Source: Caulobacter sp. (lineage in GTDB: Bacteria; Pseudomonadota; Alphaproteobacteria; Caulobacterales; Caulobacteraceae). From it: a DNA stretch of 58,952 nucleotides. Both the position numbers and the translations under genes were made by a program. A model generated the notes under the pieces. That model saw only the letters and a program-made list of their open reading frames with translations. It was not told the DNA's origin and made no database searches. Each line of letters opens with the position of its first letter. Positions within the stretch are counted from its first letter, which is position 1. The stretch covers positions 1 through 58,952 of the forward strand of contig JAHBYC010000013.1 in NCBI GenBank assembly GCA_019636175.1. Direction: 5' to 3'. This document shows positions 27,180 to 34,658 of this stretch, piece after piece.

Positions 27180-28415
27180 ATGAGCGAGATCGCCGCAAAC
27201 GCCACCTCGTCGGTCTGGGAAACGCCTGACTTCAAGGCCGCGCCGGCGGCGTTCCGCACGGCCATGAAGGTTCTCAGGACCAACTGGACCACGGGAAACC
27301 TTGACGTCGTCATGCCGAGCGGACGCCGGCTGGCCTTCCGGGGCAGCAAGCCCGGCCCGACCGCCGAATTGATCGTCAAGGATTTCAGAGCCATCGGCCG
27401 GGTGATGTCGGCGGCCGACATCGGTTTCGCCGAGGGCTACATGGCCGGGGAATGGGATACGCCCGACCTGCCCGCGCTGCTGACCGCCTTTACCTACAAC
27501 CTCGACCAGATCGGCCGGATCATGGCCGGCAACCCGCTGGTCAAGGCCTACAACTTCATCGTCCATCTGATGCGGCGGAACGACCGCGAGGGCGCCCGCA
27601 AGAACATCCACGCCCACTATGACCTGGGCAACAGCTTCTACGAGCTGTGGCTGGACCGGACGATGACCTACTCCTCGGCCCGGTTCGAGACCGCCGACCA
27701 GCCGCTGGAAGAGGCGCAGCACGAGAAATACGCCGCCCTGGCCCGGTCCATCGACCTCAAACCCGATCAGGCCGTGCTGGAGATCGGCTGCGGCTGGGGC
27801 GGTTTCGCCGAGTTCGCCGCCCGCGAGGTCGGGGCCCGGGTGACCGGCATCACCATCTCCCGCGCCCAGTACGACTACGCCCGCGAGCGGATGTTCAAGG
27901 CCGGTCTGTCCGAGAAGGCGGATATCCAGCTGATCGACTATCGCGATGTCGATGGCCGTTTCGACCGGGTCGCCTCGATCGAGATGTTCGAGGCCGTCGG
28001 CCAGGAATACTGGCCGACCTATTTCGGCAAGATCCACGAGGTGCTGTCGCCCGGCGGCCGGGCCGGCCTGCAGATCATCACCATCCGCGACGAGATCTTC
28101 GACCATTACCGGCGCCACGCCGACTTCATCCAGCGCTACATCTTCCCGGGCGGCATGTTGCCCAGCGAGGCGAAGCTGAAGGAACAGACCGACCGCGCCG
28201 GGCTCGACTGGACCGGGGTCAACCGGTTCGGCCAGTGCTACGCCGACACCCTGAACCAGTGGCTGCATCGCTTCGATGCGGTGTGGGATCAGGTTCGCGC
28301 CCAGGGCTTTGACGAGCGGTTCCGCCGCCTGTGGCGCTTCTACCTGGCCTATTGCGAGGCCGGCTTCCGCAGCGAGCGAACCAACGTCATCCAGTTGGGA
28401 CTCTCTCGGGGCTGA
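27180..28415 (+). CDS. Cfa-family SAM-dependent lipid methyltransferase
   Basis: A 411-aa member of the cyclopropane fatty-acid synthase family acting on phospholipid acyl chains. Seen: NIHAHYDLGNSFYELWLDRT, SAM loop VLEIGCGWGGFAEFAA (199-214), GVTISRAQ-like GITISRAQYDYA, MFEAVGQEYW with Glu271, RYIFPGGMLPS and FRSERTNVIQL. Compared from memory with E. coli Cfa, the bicarbonate-binding Cys139 aligns with Ser166 and His266 with Ile, while Glu239 is kept as Glu271. It may therefore add a methyl or methylene group rather than form a ring. AGAGGAG precedes the ATG. Last gene of the photolyase/FAD-oxidoreductase/DUF1365 cluster, 85 bases after DUF1365. Confidence 0.88.
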   Translation: MSEIAANATSSVWETPDFKAAPAAFRTAMKVLRTNWTTGNLDVVMPSGRRLAFRGSKPGPTAELIVKDFRAIGRVMSAADIGFAEGYMAGEWDTPDLPALLTAFTYNLDQIGRIMAGNPLVKAYNFIVHLMRRNDREGARKNIHAHYDLGNSFYELWLDRTMTYSSARFETADQPLEEAQHEKYAALARSIDLKPDQAVLEIGCGWGGFAEFAAREVGARVTGITISRAQYDYARERMFKAGLSEKADIQLIDYRDVDGRFDRVASIEMFEAVGQEYWPTYFGKIHEVLSPGGRAGLQIITIRDEIFDHYRRHADFIQRYIFPGGMLPSEAKLKEQTDRAGLDWTGVNRFGQCYADTLNQWLHRFDAVWDQVRAQGFDERFRRLWRFYLAYCEAGFRSERTNVIQLGLSRG

Positions 28416-28491
28416 TAGAATTTCGGGCCTTGCGCTATCGGCCGGCATGACGATCTAGAGGGGCGAGGACGCAACAGTCGAGGCCCTTCGC

Positions 28492-29505
28492 ATGTCTGCA
28501 AACCCAAGCGTGATCGAGGCTATCGGCAATACGCCCCTGATCCGCCTGCGGGCCGCCAGCGCGGCCACCGGCTGTGAGATTTTCGGCAAGGCCGAGTTCA
28601 TGAACCCGGGCCAGTCGGTCAAGGACCGGGCCGCCCGCTATATCATCCAGGACGCCATCGACAGCGGTCGGCTGCGCCCTGGCGGCCGGATCGTCGAGGG
28701 CACGGCGGGCAATACCGGCATCGGCCTGGCCATGGTCGCCTCGGCGCTGGGCTATCGCACCACCATCGTCATGCCCCGGACCCAGAGCCAGGAAAAGAAG
28801 GACGCCATCCGTCTGGCCGGCGCCGAGCTGGTCGAGGTCGACGCCGTGCCCTACGCAAACCCCGACAACTATGTCCGCTATTCGGGGCGACTGGCCGAGG
28901 AGCTGAACGCCAGCGAGCCTGCCGGCGCCATCTGGGCCAATCAGTTCGACAATGTCGCCAACCGCCGGGCCCATGAAGAGACCACCGGCCCGGAAATCTG
29001 GGAGCAGACCGCCGGCGCCGTCGACGGCTTCATCTGCGCGGTCGGCTCGGGGGGAACCCTGGCCGGGGTTGCGGCGGCGCTGAGAGCGCGCAATCCCAAG
29101 GTCGCCATCGGCCTGGCCGACCCCTACGGCGCGGCGCTGCACAGCTACTACACCACCGGCGAATTGAAGGCCGAAGGCGGCTCGATCACCGAAGGCATCG
29201 GACAGGGCCGCATCACCGCCAACCTCGAAGGCTTTCGTCCCGACCACAGCTGGCGCATCAGCGACGAGGAGATGCTGCGCATCGTCTTCGACCTGGCCAG
29301 CCATGAGGGGCTGTTGATGGGCGGCTCCAGCGGCATCAACGTCGCCGGCGCCATCCGCCTGGCGCGGGAGCTGGGACCGGGCCACACCATCGTGACCGTG
29401 CTGTGCGACCACGGCTCGCGCTACCAGAGCAAGCTGTTCAATCCGGCCTTCCTGTCCGAAAAGGGCCTGCCGACTCCCGATTGGCTCACGGCCGGAATAG
29501 GCTAG
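28492..29505 (+). CDS. cysK: cysteine synthase A (O-acetylserine sulfhydrylase family)
   Basis: A 337-aa PLP fold-type II enzyme that makes cysteine from O-acetylserine and sulfide. Seen: AIGNTPLIRLRAAS, PLP lysine in MNPGQSVKDRAARYI (Lys44), substrate loop EGTAGNTGIGLAMVA (TAGNTG where classical CysK has TSGNTG), AVGSGGTLAGVAAAL phosphate-binding loop, and LLMGGSSGINVAGAI. The C-terminus is longer than E. coli CysK and contains LCDHGSRYQSKLF. A cystathionine beta-synthase-like activity is possible, but context with sseA and metC supports a sulfur-assimilation role. Confidence 0.88.
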   Translation: MSANPSVIEAIGNTPLIRLRAASAATGCEIFGKAEFMNPGQSVKDRAARYIIQDAIDSGRLRPGGRIVEGTAGNTGIGLAMVASALGYRTTIVMPRTQSQEKKDAIRLAGAELVEVDAVPYANPDNYVRYSGRLAEELNASEPAGAIWANQFDNVANRRAHEETTGPEIWEQTAGAVDGFICAVGSGGTLAGVAAALRARNPKVAIGLADPYGAALHSYYTTGELKAEGGSITEGIGQGRITANLEGFRPDHSWRISDEEMLRIVFDLASHEGLLMGGSSGINVAGAIRLARELGPGHTIVTVLCDHGSRYQSKLFNPAFLSEKGLPTPDWLTAGIG

Positions 29506-29571
29506 ACTGTCCGCGGGACCGGCCGCATCTGACCGCTCCAACGCTTTGAAATCGATCACATTCGCCGCATT

Positions 29572-29588
29572 CGGGGTGAGTCACCCCG
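29572..29588. promoter_or_regulatory. perfect palindrome between cysK and sseA
   Basis: CGGGGTGAGTCACCCCG, two 8-base arms around a single central base. It lies 66 bases after the cysK stop and 33 bases before the sseA start, in a 116-base gap. As RNA it could form a short hairpin; as DNA it has the form of a dimeric repressor site. No T run follows, so an operator or leader element is at least as likely as a terminator. Confidence 0.4.
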
Positions 29589-29621
29589 GCGCCGGCGAAA
29601 CCTCAGCAAGGACCCTTCCGC

Positions 29622-30473
29622 ATGGCGCTGGACCCGCTCGTCTCCACGGCCTGGCTGGCTGAACACCTTGAGGCGCCCGATGTGCGCATCATCGACGCCA
29701 GCTGGTTCCTGCCCGGCGAGTCCCGCGATCCCCGCGCTGAGTTCGCGGTGGCCCACATCCCGGGAGCGGTGTTCTTCGACATCGACGACATTGTCGACGA
29801 GACCAGCGACCTGCCGCACATGCTGCCCTCGCCGGTGAAGTTCGCCTCGCGGGTCCGCAAGATCGGCCTTGGCGACGGCGCCCGGCTGATCATCTACGAC
29901 AGCCAGGGCCTGTTCTCCGCCGCGCGGGTCTGGTGGACCTTCCGGGCCATGGGCCATGAGGATGTGGCGGTGCTCGACGGCGGCCTGCCCAAGTGGATTG
30001 CCGAGGGCCGGCCGATCGAGGACGGCGTGCCGCCGCCGCGCGAGCGTCACTTCACCACCCGCTACAGCAATGACCTGGTCCGCGACCTGGGTCAGGTCCG
30101 CCGCGCCCTGGCCAGCGGCCGCGAACAGCTGGTCGACGCCCGTCCGGCCGCCCGCTTCACTGGCGAGGCCCCAGAGCCCCGGCCCGGCCTGCGCGGCGGC
30201 CATATGCCCGGCGCCCGCAATGTCCCCGCCTCCAGCGTCCTGGCGCCGGACGGCACGATGAAAACCGCCGAACAGCTGCAGGCCGTTTTCGAGGCGGCGG
30301 GCGTGGCCCTGGACCGTCCGATCGTCACCACCTGCGGCTCGGGCATCACCGCCGCCATCCTGGCCCTGGCCCTGGCGCGTCTCGGCAAGGACCGGACGGC
30401 GGTCTATGACGGGTCCTGGGCTGAATGGGGCGGCCGCGACGACACCGAGGTCGCGACCGGACCAGCGGCCTAG
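29622..30473 (+). CDS. sseA: 3-mercaptopyruvate sulfurtransferase (tandem rhodanese)
   Basis: A 283-aa protein with two rhodanese domains. The inactive N-terminal domain has VRIIDASWFLPGESRDPRAEF and VAVLDGGLPKWIAEGRP. The C-terminal catalytic domain has QLVDARPAARFTGEAPEPR and the active loop CGSGITA with Cys238, the CG[S/T]G[V/I]T form of mercaptopyruvate sulfurtransferases rather than thiosulfate rhodaneses. It transfers sulfur from 3-mercaptopyruvate to thiols or cyanide. It sits directly downstream of cysK in a sulfur gene block. AAGGA precedes the ATG. Confidence 0.92.
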   Translation: MALDPLVSTAWLAEHLEAPDVRIIDASWFLPGESRDPRAEFAVAHIPGAVFFDIDDIVDETSDLPHMLPSPVKFASRVRKIGLGDGARLIIYDSQGLFSAARVWWTFRAMGHEDVAVLDGGLPKWIAEGRPIEDGVPPPRERHFTTRYSNDLVRDLGQVRRALASGREQLVDARPAARFTGEAPEPRPGLRGGHMPGARNVPASSVLAPDGTMKTAEQLQAVFEAAGVALDRPIVTTCGSGITAAILALALARLGKDRTAVYDGSWAEWGGRDDTEVATGPAA

Positions 30474-30489
30474 TCGCTTACCATCCAGC

Positions 30490-31581
30490 CTATCTGGCCG
30501 GCGGCGAATACATCAGGCCGGGCTTTTCCGCCGTCCACAGGGCGTTCTGACCCCTCGCCAGGTCCAGCCCGGAGGCCGCGCCCAGATTGCGGTCGAAGAC
30601 CTCGCCGTAGGAGCCGACCTGGCTGATGATCTGATAGGCCCAGTCCCCCTTGAGGCCCAGACCCGCGCCCAGCTTGTCATCGACCCCCAGCAGCCGGCGG
30701 ATTTCCGGATTGGTCGAGCTTTCGCGCGCCGCCTTCACCGTTTTGGAATCGAGGCCCAGCTCCTCGGCCAGGATCATCGCGTTCAGGGTCCAGCGGACGA
30801 TGTCGGTCCAGCCGTCGTCGCCCTGCCGCACCACCGGTCCCATCGGCTCCTTGGAGATCACGTCGGGCAGCAGCACATGGGCGCCGGGATTGTCCAGCAC
30901 CGCCCGGGTCGAGGCGAGGCTGGAGATGTCGGCGGTCAGGGCGTCGCACTCCTCCCGCTGATAGCGGTTGCGCGCATCAACCGCCGAACTGGCGGGCACC
31001 GGGGTCATGTGGATGCCGCGGATCTTGAAATAGTCGGCCAGATTGAGCTCCGAGGTGGTCCCCGCCTGGACGCAGATGCGCGCGCCCGACAGTTCCGCCG
31101 CGCTCTGCAGGTTGAGCGACTTGCGCGCCAGGAAGCCCTGGCCGTCGAAATAGCTGATGCGGACGAAATCCACCCCCTCGGCGGCGTCGCGGCTGAGGGT
31201 CCAGCTGGTGTTGCGGTTGAGAACGTCGATGCGCCCGGCCTTCAGCGCCTTGAACCGGTCCTCGGCCGCCACCGGCACGAACTGCACCTTGCGGGAGTCG
31301 CCCAGCACCGCCGCCGCCAGGGCGCGGCACAGGTCCACGTCGAAGCCCCGCCAGACGCCCCGCCCGTCCCGCGCCCCGAAACCGGCCAGGCCGGGATTGA
31401 CGCCGCATCGCACCACTCCGCGACGCCTCACGGCCGCCAGGGTCGGACTGTCCGCGGCGGTGGCCATGGGCCCCTGGGTGATCAGGGTCTCGGGGGTCTC
31501 GGGCTGGACCGGTTCCGCCTGTTTTCGCCCACAGCCCGTCGCCGTCAGGGCGATGAGGGCAAGCACGGCGAAACGCTTCAC
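30490..31581 (-). CDS. amino-acid ABC transporter substrate-binding lipoprotein (AapJ-like)
   Basis: A 363-aa periplasmic binding protein of the AapJ/GltI type. GTG start at 31581 with AAGGAG upstream; the longer in-frame reading to 32847 is antisense to metC and was discarded. The N-terminus (KRFAVLALIALTATGC) ends in a lipobox-like ATGC. Family landmarks: LAAVRRRGVVRCGVNPGLAGF, WRGFDVDLCRALAAAVLGD, RFKALKAGRIDVLNRNTSWT, ICVQAGTTSELNLADYF and WTDIVRWTLNAMILAEELG. No permease or ATPase gene is nearby. The sulfur-amino-acid neighbours hint at a cystine-like ligand, but that is conjecture. Confidence 0.85.
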   Translation of the reverse strand: MKRFAVLALIALTATGCGRKQAEPVQPETPETLITQGPMATAADSPTLAAVRRRGVVRCGVNPGLAGFGARDGRGVWRGFDVDLCRALAAAVLGDSRKVQFVPVAAEDRFKALKAGRIDVLNRNTSWTLSRDAAEGVDFVRISYFDGQGFLARKSLNLQSAAELSGARICVQAGTTSELNLADYFKIRGIHMTPVPASSAVDARNRYQREECDALTADISSLASTRAVLDNPGAHVLLPDVISKEPMGPVVRQGDDGWTDIVRWTLNAMILAEELGLDSKTVKAARESSTNPEIRRLLGVDDKLGAGLGLKGDWAYQIISQVGSYGEVFDRNLGAASGLDLARGQNALWTAEKPGLMYSPPAR

Positions 31582-31668
31582 GGCGGCGACTCCTTGATCC
31601 GGGATGGTGACTGGACCTAACTGGCCCGGAACAAGTTTCACCCTCATGACGCCCTGGCCGCAACCCGC

Positions 31669-32826
31669 ATGCACGAGAAAACCCGCCTGATTCACGCCGG
31701 TCGCACGCCAGAGACGCTGGCCCGCACGGTCGGCCCGCCGATTCAGCGCGGTTCGACGGTGCTGCTGCCCAATTCGCAAGCTCTGTATGAGGATGATCTC
31801 GGCTATGGCCGGTCCGGACTGGCGGCCCAGGCGGCCCTGATCGAGGCCCTGGCCGAACTTGAGGGGGCAGCCGCCGTCCAGCTCTACCCCTCGGGCCTGG
31901 CCGCCCTGACCGGCGCCCTGCTGGCGGTGCTGAAGGCCGGCGATTCGGTGCTGCTGAGCGAAGGCGCCTACAAGCCGACCCGGCAGTTCTGCCAGAATGT
32001 GCTGCAACGCTTCGGCGTCCGGGTGCAACTGCATGACGCGCGTCTGTCGGCGCAAGAGGTTTTGGCCCTGATCGCCGACGACACCCGGCTGATCCTGCTG
32101 GAGTCGCCCAGCTCCCTGACCTTCGAGATGCAGGATGTGCCGGCCATCGCCGCCGGCGCCCGCGCGCGGGGCGTCCTGACCCTGATCGACAACACCTGGG
32201 CGGCGGGCCTGTATTTCAAGCCGCTGGCGCACGGCGTCGACATCAGCGTCCAGGCCCTGACCAAATACGTCTGCGGTCACTCCGACATCTTCATGGGCAG
32301 CGCCGCCACCGGCGATGCGGCCCTCGGCGCCCTGCTGGAGGCCGGTGTGCATGACCTGGGTTGGGCGGTCACCGGAGAGGCCGCCTACGACATGCTGCGC
32401 GGCCTGCGCACCCTGCCGACCCGCCTGGCGCGACATGACCAGAGCGCCCGCGCCATCGCCGGCTGGCTGGCCGACCAGCCGCAGGTCCTGAAGGTCCTGC
32501 ACCCCGCCCTGCCCGACGATCCCGGTCACGCCATCTGGCGCCGCGACTACAGCGGCGCCAGCGGTCTGTTCGGCGTGGTGATGAAGCCGGGACCGCTGAA
32601 AGCCCAGCACGCCTTCCTCGACGCCCTGAAGCTGTTCGGCCTGGGGTTCAGCTGGGGCGGCTTTGAAAGTCTGGCCATCCGCTGCGACCCGCAGCTGGCC
32701 TCGCGCCGCTTCGTCAAGGCGCTGGAGGGCCCGCTGATGCGGCTGCACATCGGCCTCGAAGACGAGGCTGATCTGATCGCCGACCTCGCCGGGGCGCTTG
32801 CGGCCTATGAGGCGGCGTCCGACTGA
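31669..32826 (+). CDS. metC: cystathionine beta-lyase
   Basis: A 385-aa PLP enzyme that cleaves cystathionine to homocysteine, pyruvate and ammonia. Seen: TRLIHAGRTPETLARTVGPP, LYEDDLGYGRSGLAAQAAL, LYPSGLAALTGALLAVLKAGD, LIDNTWAAGLYFKPLAHGVD and PLP lysine in ALTKYVCGHSDIFMG (Lys199); C-terminal LFGLGFSWGGFESLA is characteristic of bacterial MetC. Length is normal. Divergent from the amino-acid-binding lipoprotein with 87 bases between. Cystathionine gamma-lyase/synthase are relatives, but the FSWGGFES segment favours MetC. Confidence 0.92.
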   Translation: MHEKTRLIHAGRTPETLARTVGPPIQRGSTVLLPNSQALYEDDLGYGRSGLAAQAALIEALAELEGAAAVQLYPSGLAALTGALLAVLKAGDSVLLSEGAYKPTRQFCQNVLQRFGVRVQLHDARLSAQEVLALIADDTRLILLESPSSLTFEMQDVPAIAAGARARGVLTLIDNTWAAGLYFKPLAHGVDISVQALTKYVCGHSDIFMGSAATGDAALGALLEAGVHDLGWAVTGEAAYDMLRGLRTLPTRLARHDQSARAIAGWLADQPQVLKVLHPALPDDPGHAIWRRDYSGASGLFGVVMKPGPLKAQHAFLDALKLFGLGFSWGGFESLAIRCDPQLASRRFVKALEGPLMRLHIGLEDEADLIADLAGALAAYEAASD

Positions 32827-32903
32827 GCGGGCGACCTTACCCATCAAATGGGGATTGCCCCCGGCCGGCCTGGCCCCGAGGCTTGGTCGGAGTGGGAGAG
32901 TTC

Positions 32904-33461
32904 ATGAAACCGGTATTGCTTATCGCCGCCCTGATGATGTCGAGCGCCTGCGGCGCCGCCTGGGCCCAGGATTCCGCCGCGGACATCATCCGCAAGGGGA
33001 TGGCCAAACGAGGCGCCTATGACGGATACACCGTGAAGGAAAACTCGCGCGGCGCTGAAAGACTGCTGGACGATGAGCCGTGGTACGGCCTGACGATCTC
33101 CGAAGCCTTCGCCTATCCTGAGAGAGAAAAGGGCTGGAGCTACGTCGTCGTGGTCCAGAACTTCTCGTCCGTGGACTACTGCATCAGGCCGCGTTTTGCC
33201 GCAATGCCCCGGGGCCGGCTCTACTACGCCCAGAGCGGAAATCAGATCGTCAAGGCCGGCCAATCCCTGACGATTTTCACCGCGGCGGATGAGACCCTGA
33301 TCGGGACCATCAAACCCGTCGAGGAGATCGCCTTCTGGCGGCCCGACTACACCAAGGAAAACGGCAGCTACTGCCGCGCCGTCGCGCCCCGAGGCCTGGA
33401 CGACTGGCTGCGGCAACCGTCCGACGGCCGGAACATCGATTTCGCAGGAAGTCGTCGCTAA
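32904..33461 (+). CDS. secreted hypothetical protein
   Basis: A 185-aa protein with a Sec signal (MKPVLLIAALMMSSACGAAWAQD), which could be cut by signal peptidase I after AWA; the SSAC within it could alternatively be a lipobox. The mature part is a beta-rich domain: YTVKENSRGAERLL, GWSYVVVVQNFSSVDYCIRP, LTIFTAADETLIGTIKPVEEIAFWRPDY. Two cysteines in the mature domain (DYCIRP and GSYCRA) may form a disulfide. GGGAG precedes ATG 32904. I do not recognise the family. It stands alone between metC and tRNA-Arg. Confidence 0.65.
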   Translation: MKPVLLIAALMMSSACGAAWAQDSAADIIRKGMAKRGAYDGYTVKENSRGAERLLDDEPWYGLTISEAFAYPEREKGWSYVVVVQNFSSVDYCIRPRFAAMPRGRLYYAQSGNQIVKAGQSLTIFTAADETLIGTIKPVEEIAFWRPDYTKENGSYCRAVAPRGLDDWLRQPSDGRNIDFAGSRR

Positions 33462-33471
33462 GGCCTTTTGT

Positions 33472-33490
33472 CCAACCGCGAACCGGTTGG
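33472..33490. terminator. hairpin between hypothetical gene and tRNA-Arg
   Basis: CCAACC (33472-33477) pairs with GGTTGG (33485-33490) around GCGAACC. It lies between the 3' ends of the convergent hypothetical gene (stop 33461) and tRNA-Arg (3' end 33508), a sensible place for termination, but no U-rich tail follows on either strand. Confidence 0.3.
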
Positions 33491-33507
33491 CGTGCCGCGA
33501 GAAGACC

Positions 33508-33584
33508 TGGCGACTCCAGTAGGATTCGAACCTACGACCGTCCGCTTAGAAGGCGGATGCTCTATCCAGCTGAGCTATGGAGTC
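33508..33584 (-). tRNA. tRNA-Arg (anticodon TCT)
   Basis: A 77-base cloverleaf on the minus strand with encoded CCA. Acceptor GACTCCA pairs perfectly with TGGAGTC and the discriminator is G. The D-arm region is AGCTCAGCTGGATAGAGC. The anticodon stem TCCGC/GCGGA encloses loop CTTCTAA, giving anticodon TCT, which reads AGA (and AGG by wobble). The T arm contains GTTCGAATC. All standard elements are present. Confidence 0.96.
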
Positions 33585-33640
33585 CTGTTGGTCTTGATAC
33601 CGGTTTTGGCGGGCTTGAAGAAGCCGGCCTCGCCGGGTTT

Positions 33641-33755
33641 GCGTGTTTCGACACGCGATCCTCGCGGATCGCTACTCAGCATGACGAAATGGGATGGCGT
33701 CCGCTCTGCTCGTCATCCTGAGTAGCCCGCGCGGCGGGCGTGTCGAAGGACGCAC
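33641..33755. repeat. paired inverted palindromic repeat, TTCGACAC...CTACTCAG family
   Basis: Two inverted arms, 33641-33687 and 33710-33755, share TTCGACACGC and CTACTCAG(C/G)ATGACGA when one is reversed. Between these constant flanks each arm has a different but perfectly self-paired stem: GCGATCC-TCGC-GGATCGC in the left arm, GCCCGC-GCG-GCGGGC in the right. The stem sequence varies but pairing is kept. It sits just downstream of the NDUFS4-like gene stop (33761). Confidence 0.85.
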
Positions 33756-33760
33756 CCGCC

Positions 33761-34066
33761 CTAATGCGTCCAGGGCTGTCTGCGGCCCGTCGCGAAATTG
33801 TCCGCATAGGCCTTGATGATCTTCTTCGGCTCCTTGGGCTCGACGAGCTGGAAGGAAATACCGTGCTTCTGGGCGTAGGCGACGGCCTCGTCGCGGGTCT
33901 CGAAAGTCAGCCGCACCTGGCCGTTCATGTCGGTCGACTGGGTCCAGCCGGTCAGGGGATCATTGCGCTTGGCGGCGGCCGGCTCGAACTCCAGCAGCCA
34001 CTCATGGGTCTTGGCCTTGCCCGACTGCATGGCGGTCTTGGCGGGGCGGTAGATGCGGGCGAGCAT
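33761..34066 (-). CDS. NADH dehydrogenase accessory subunit, NDUFS4 homologue (ETC complex I conserved region)
   Basis: A 101-aa protein matching the NDUFS4 / ETC_C1_NDUFA4 family of alphaproteobacteria: MLARIYRPAKTAMQSGKAKT, HEWLLEFEP, DPLTGWTQSTDMNGQVRLTF, ETRDEAVAYAQKHGISFQLV and the C-terminal KKIIKAYADNF. It is an accessory subunit of respiratory complex I, expected at the inner membrane on the cytoplasmic side. It is encoded apart from any nuo operon, between two tRNA genes. ATG 34066 gives the usual short bacterial form. Confidence 0.93.
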   Translation of the reverse strand: MLARIYRPAKTAMQSGKAKTHEWLLEFEPAAAKRNDPLTGWTQSTDMNGQVRLTFETRDEAVAYAQKHGISFQLVEPKEPKKIIKAYADNFATGRRQPWTH

Positions 34067-34098
34067 GGCGGCCTCTCTTGATCCAGTCCTGCCGATGA

Positions 34099-34175
34099 TG
34101 GTCGGGGCGGCAGGATTTGAACCTGCGACCCTCTGCTCCCAAAGCAGATGCGCTACCAGGCTGCGCTACGCCCCG
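34099..34175 (-). tRNA. tRNA-Pro (anticodon TGG)
   Basis: A 77-base cloverleaf on the minus strand with encoded CCA. Acceptor CGGGGCG pairs with CGCCCCG and the discriminator is A. D-arm AGCGCAGCCTGGTAGCGC. The anticodon stem CTGCT/AGCAG encloses TTTGGGA, giving anticodon TGG, the proline tRNA that can read most CCN codons. The T arm contains GTTCAAATC. It lies 32 bases downstream of the NDUFS4 homologue's start region, on the same strand. Confidence 0.96.
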
Positions 34176-34226
34176 TCAGCATCGGAACGGCGGTGCTTGC
34201 CACAGGTCGGGCCGCAGCGGAAGCGC

Positions 34227-34658
34227 TCAGTCGATCTTGCGGCGCATCGGCTTGAAGATGGCGGTCGCCCGGACGATGTCGCGGTCGCCCAGGAAGATGC
34301 GGCCCTCGACAAAAACCAGGTCGCGGGTCTGACGGGTGACCCGGCCCTCGCCCATCAGCCACTCCCCCGCCCGTCCGGCGGAGAGGTAGTCCAGCGACAG
34401 ATGCACCGTCACCGCCGCCTTGCCGCCGGTGGCGCCGTGAACCGCCCGGGCCAGCACGCCGTCCATGAAGGTCGCCAGCATGCCGCCATGGGTAATGCCC
34501 ATGCTGTTGCAGTGCCGCGGCAGGACGAAGAAGGCGTGCTGGAAGCCGTCCGGCCCGTTGCGGTGAAACATCGGGCCGTTGTGGGTGGTGTAGGGACCGC
34601 GCGCCGAAGGTTCGAAGCCTTCCGGCGGCGGCGGAACCGCCGTCTCGCCGTCACCCAC
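34227..34658 (-). CDS. PaaI-family acyl-CoA thioesterase (hotdog fold)
   Basis: A 143-aa hotdog-fold protein. The family core [23 protein letters not shown] contains the HGG motif with the downstream acidic residue; [19 protein letters not shown] follows. It should hydrolyse a CoA thioester; the substrate is unknown. The GTG start at 34658 overlaps the end of the DUF192 gene by eight bases and is preceded by AAGGG, so the two are co-translated. Confidence 0.85.
   Translation of the reverse strand: MGDGETAVPPPPEGFEPSARGPYTTHNGPMFHRNGPDGFQHAFFVLPRHCNSMGITHGGMLATFMDGVLARAVHGATGGKAAVTVHLSLDYLSAGRAGEWLMGEGRVTRQTRDLVFVEGRIFLGDRDIVRATAIFKPMRRKID

Noticed and set aside
31582-32847. N-terminal extension of the amino-acid-binding protein
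   Set aside because: Antisense to metC; a GTG with AAGGAG at 31581 gives a proper lipoprotein signal.
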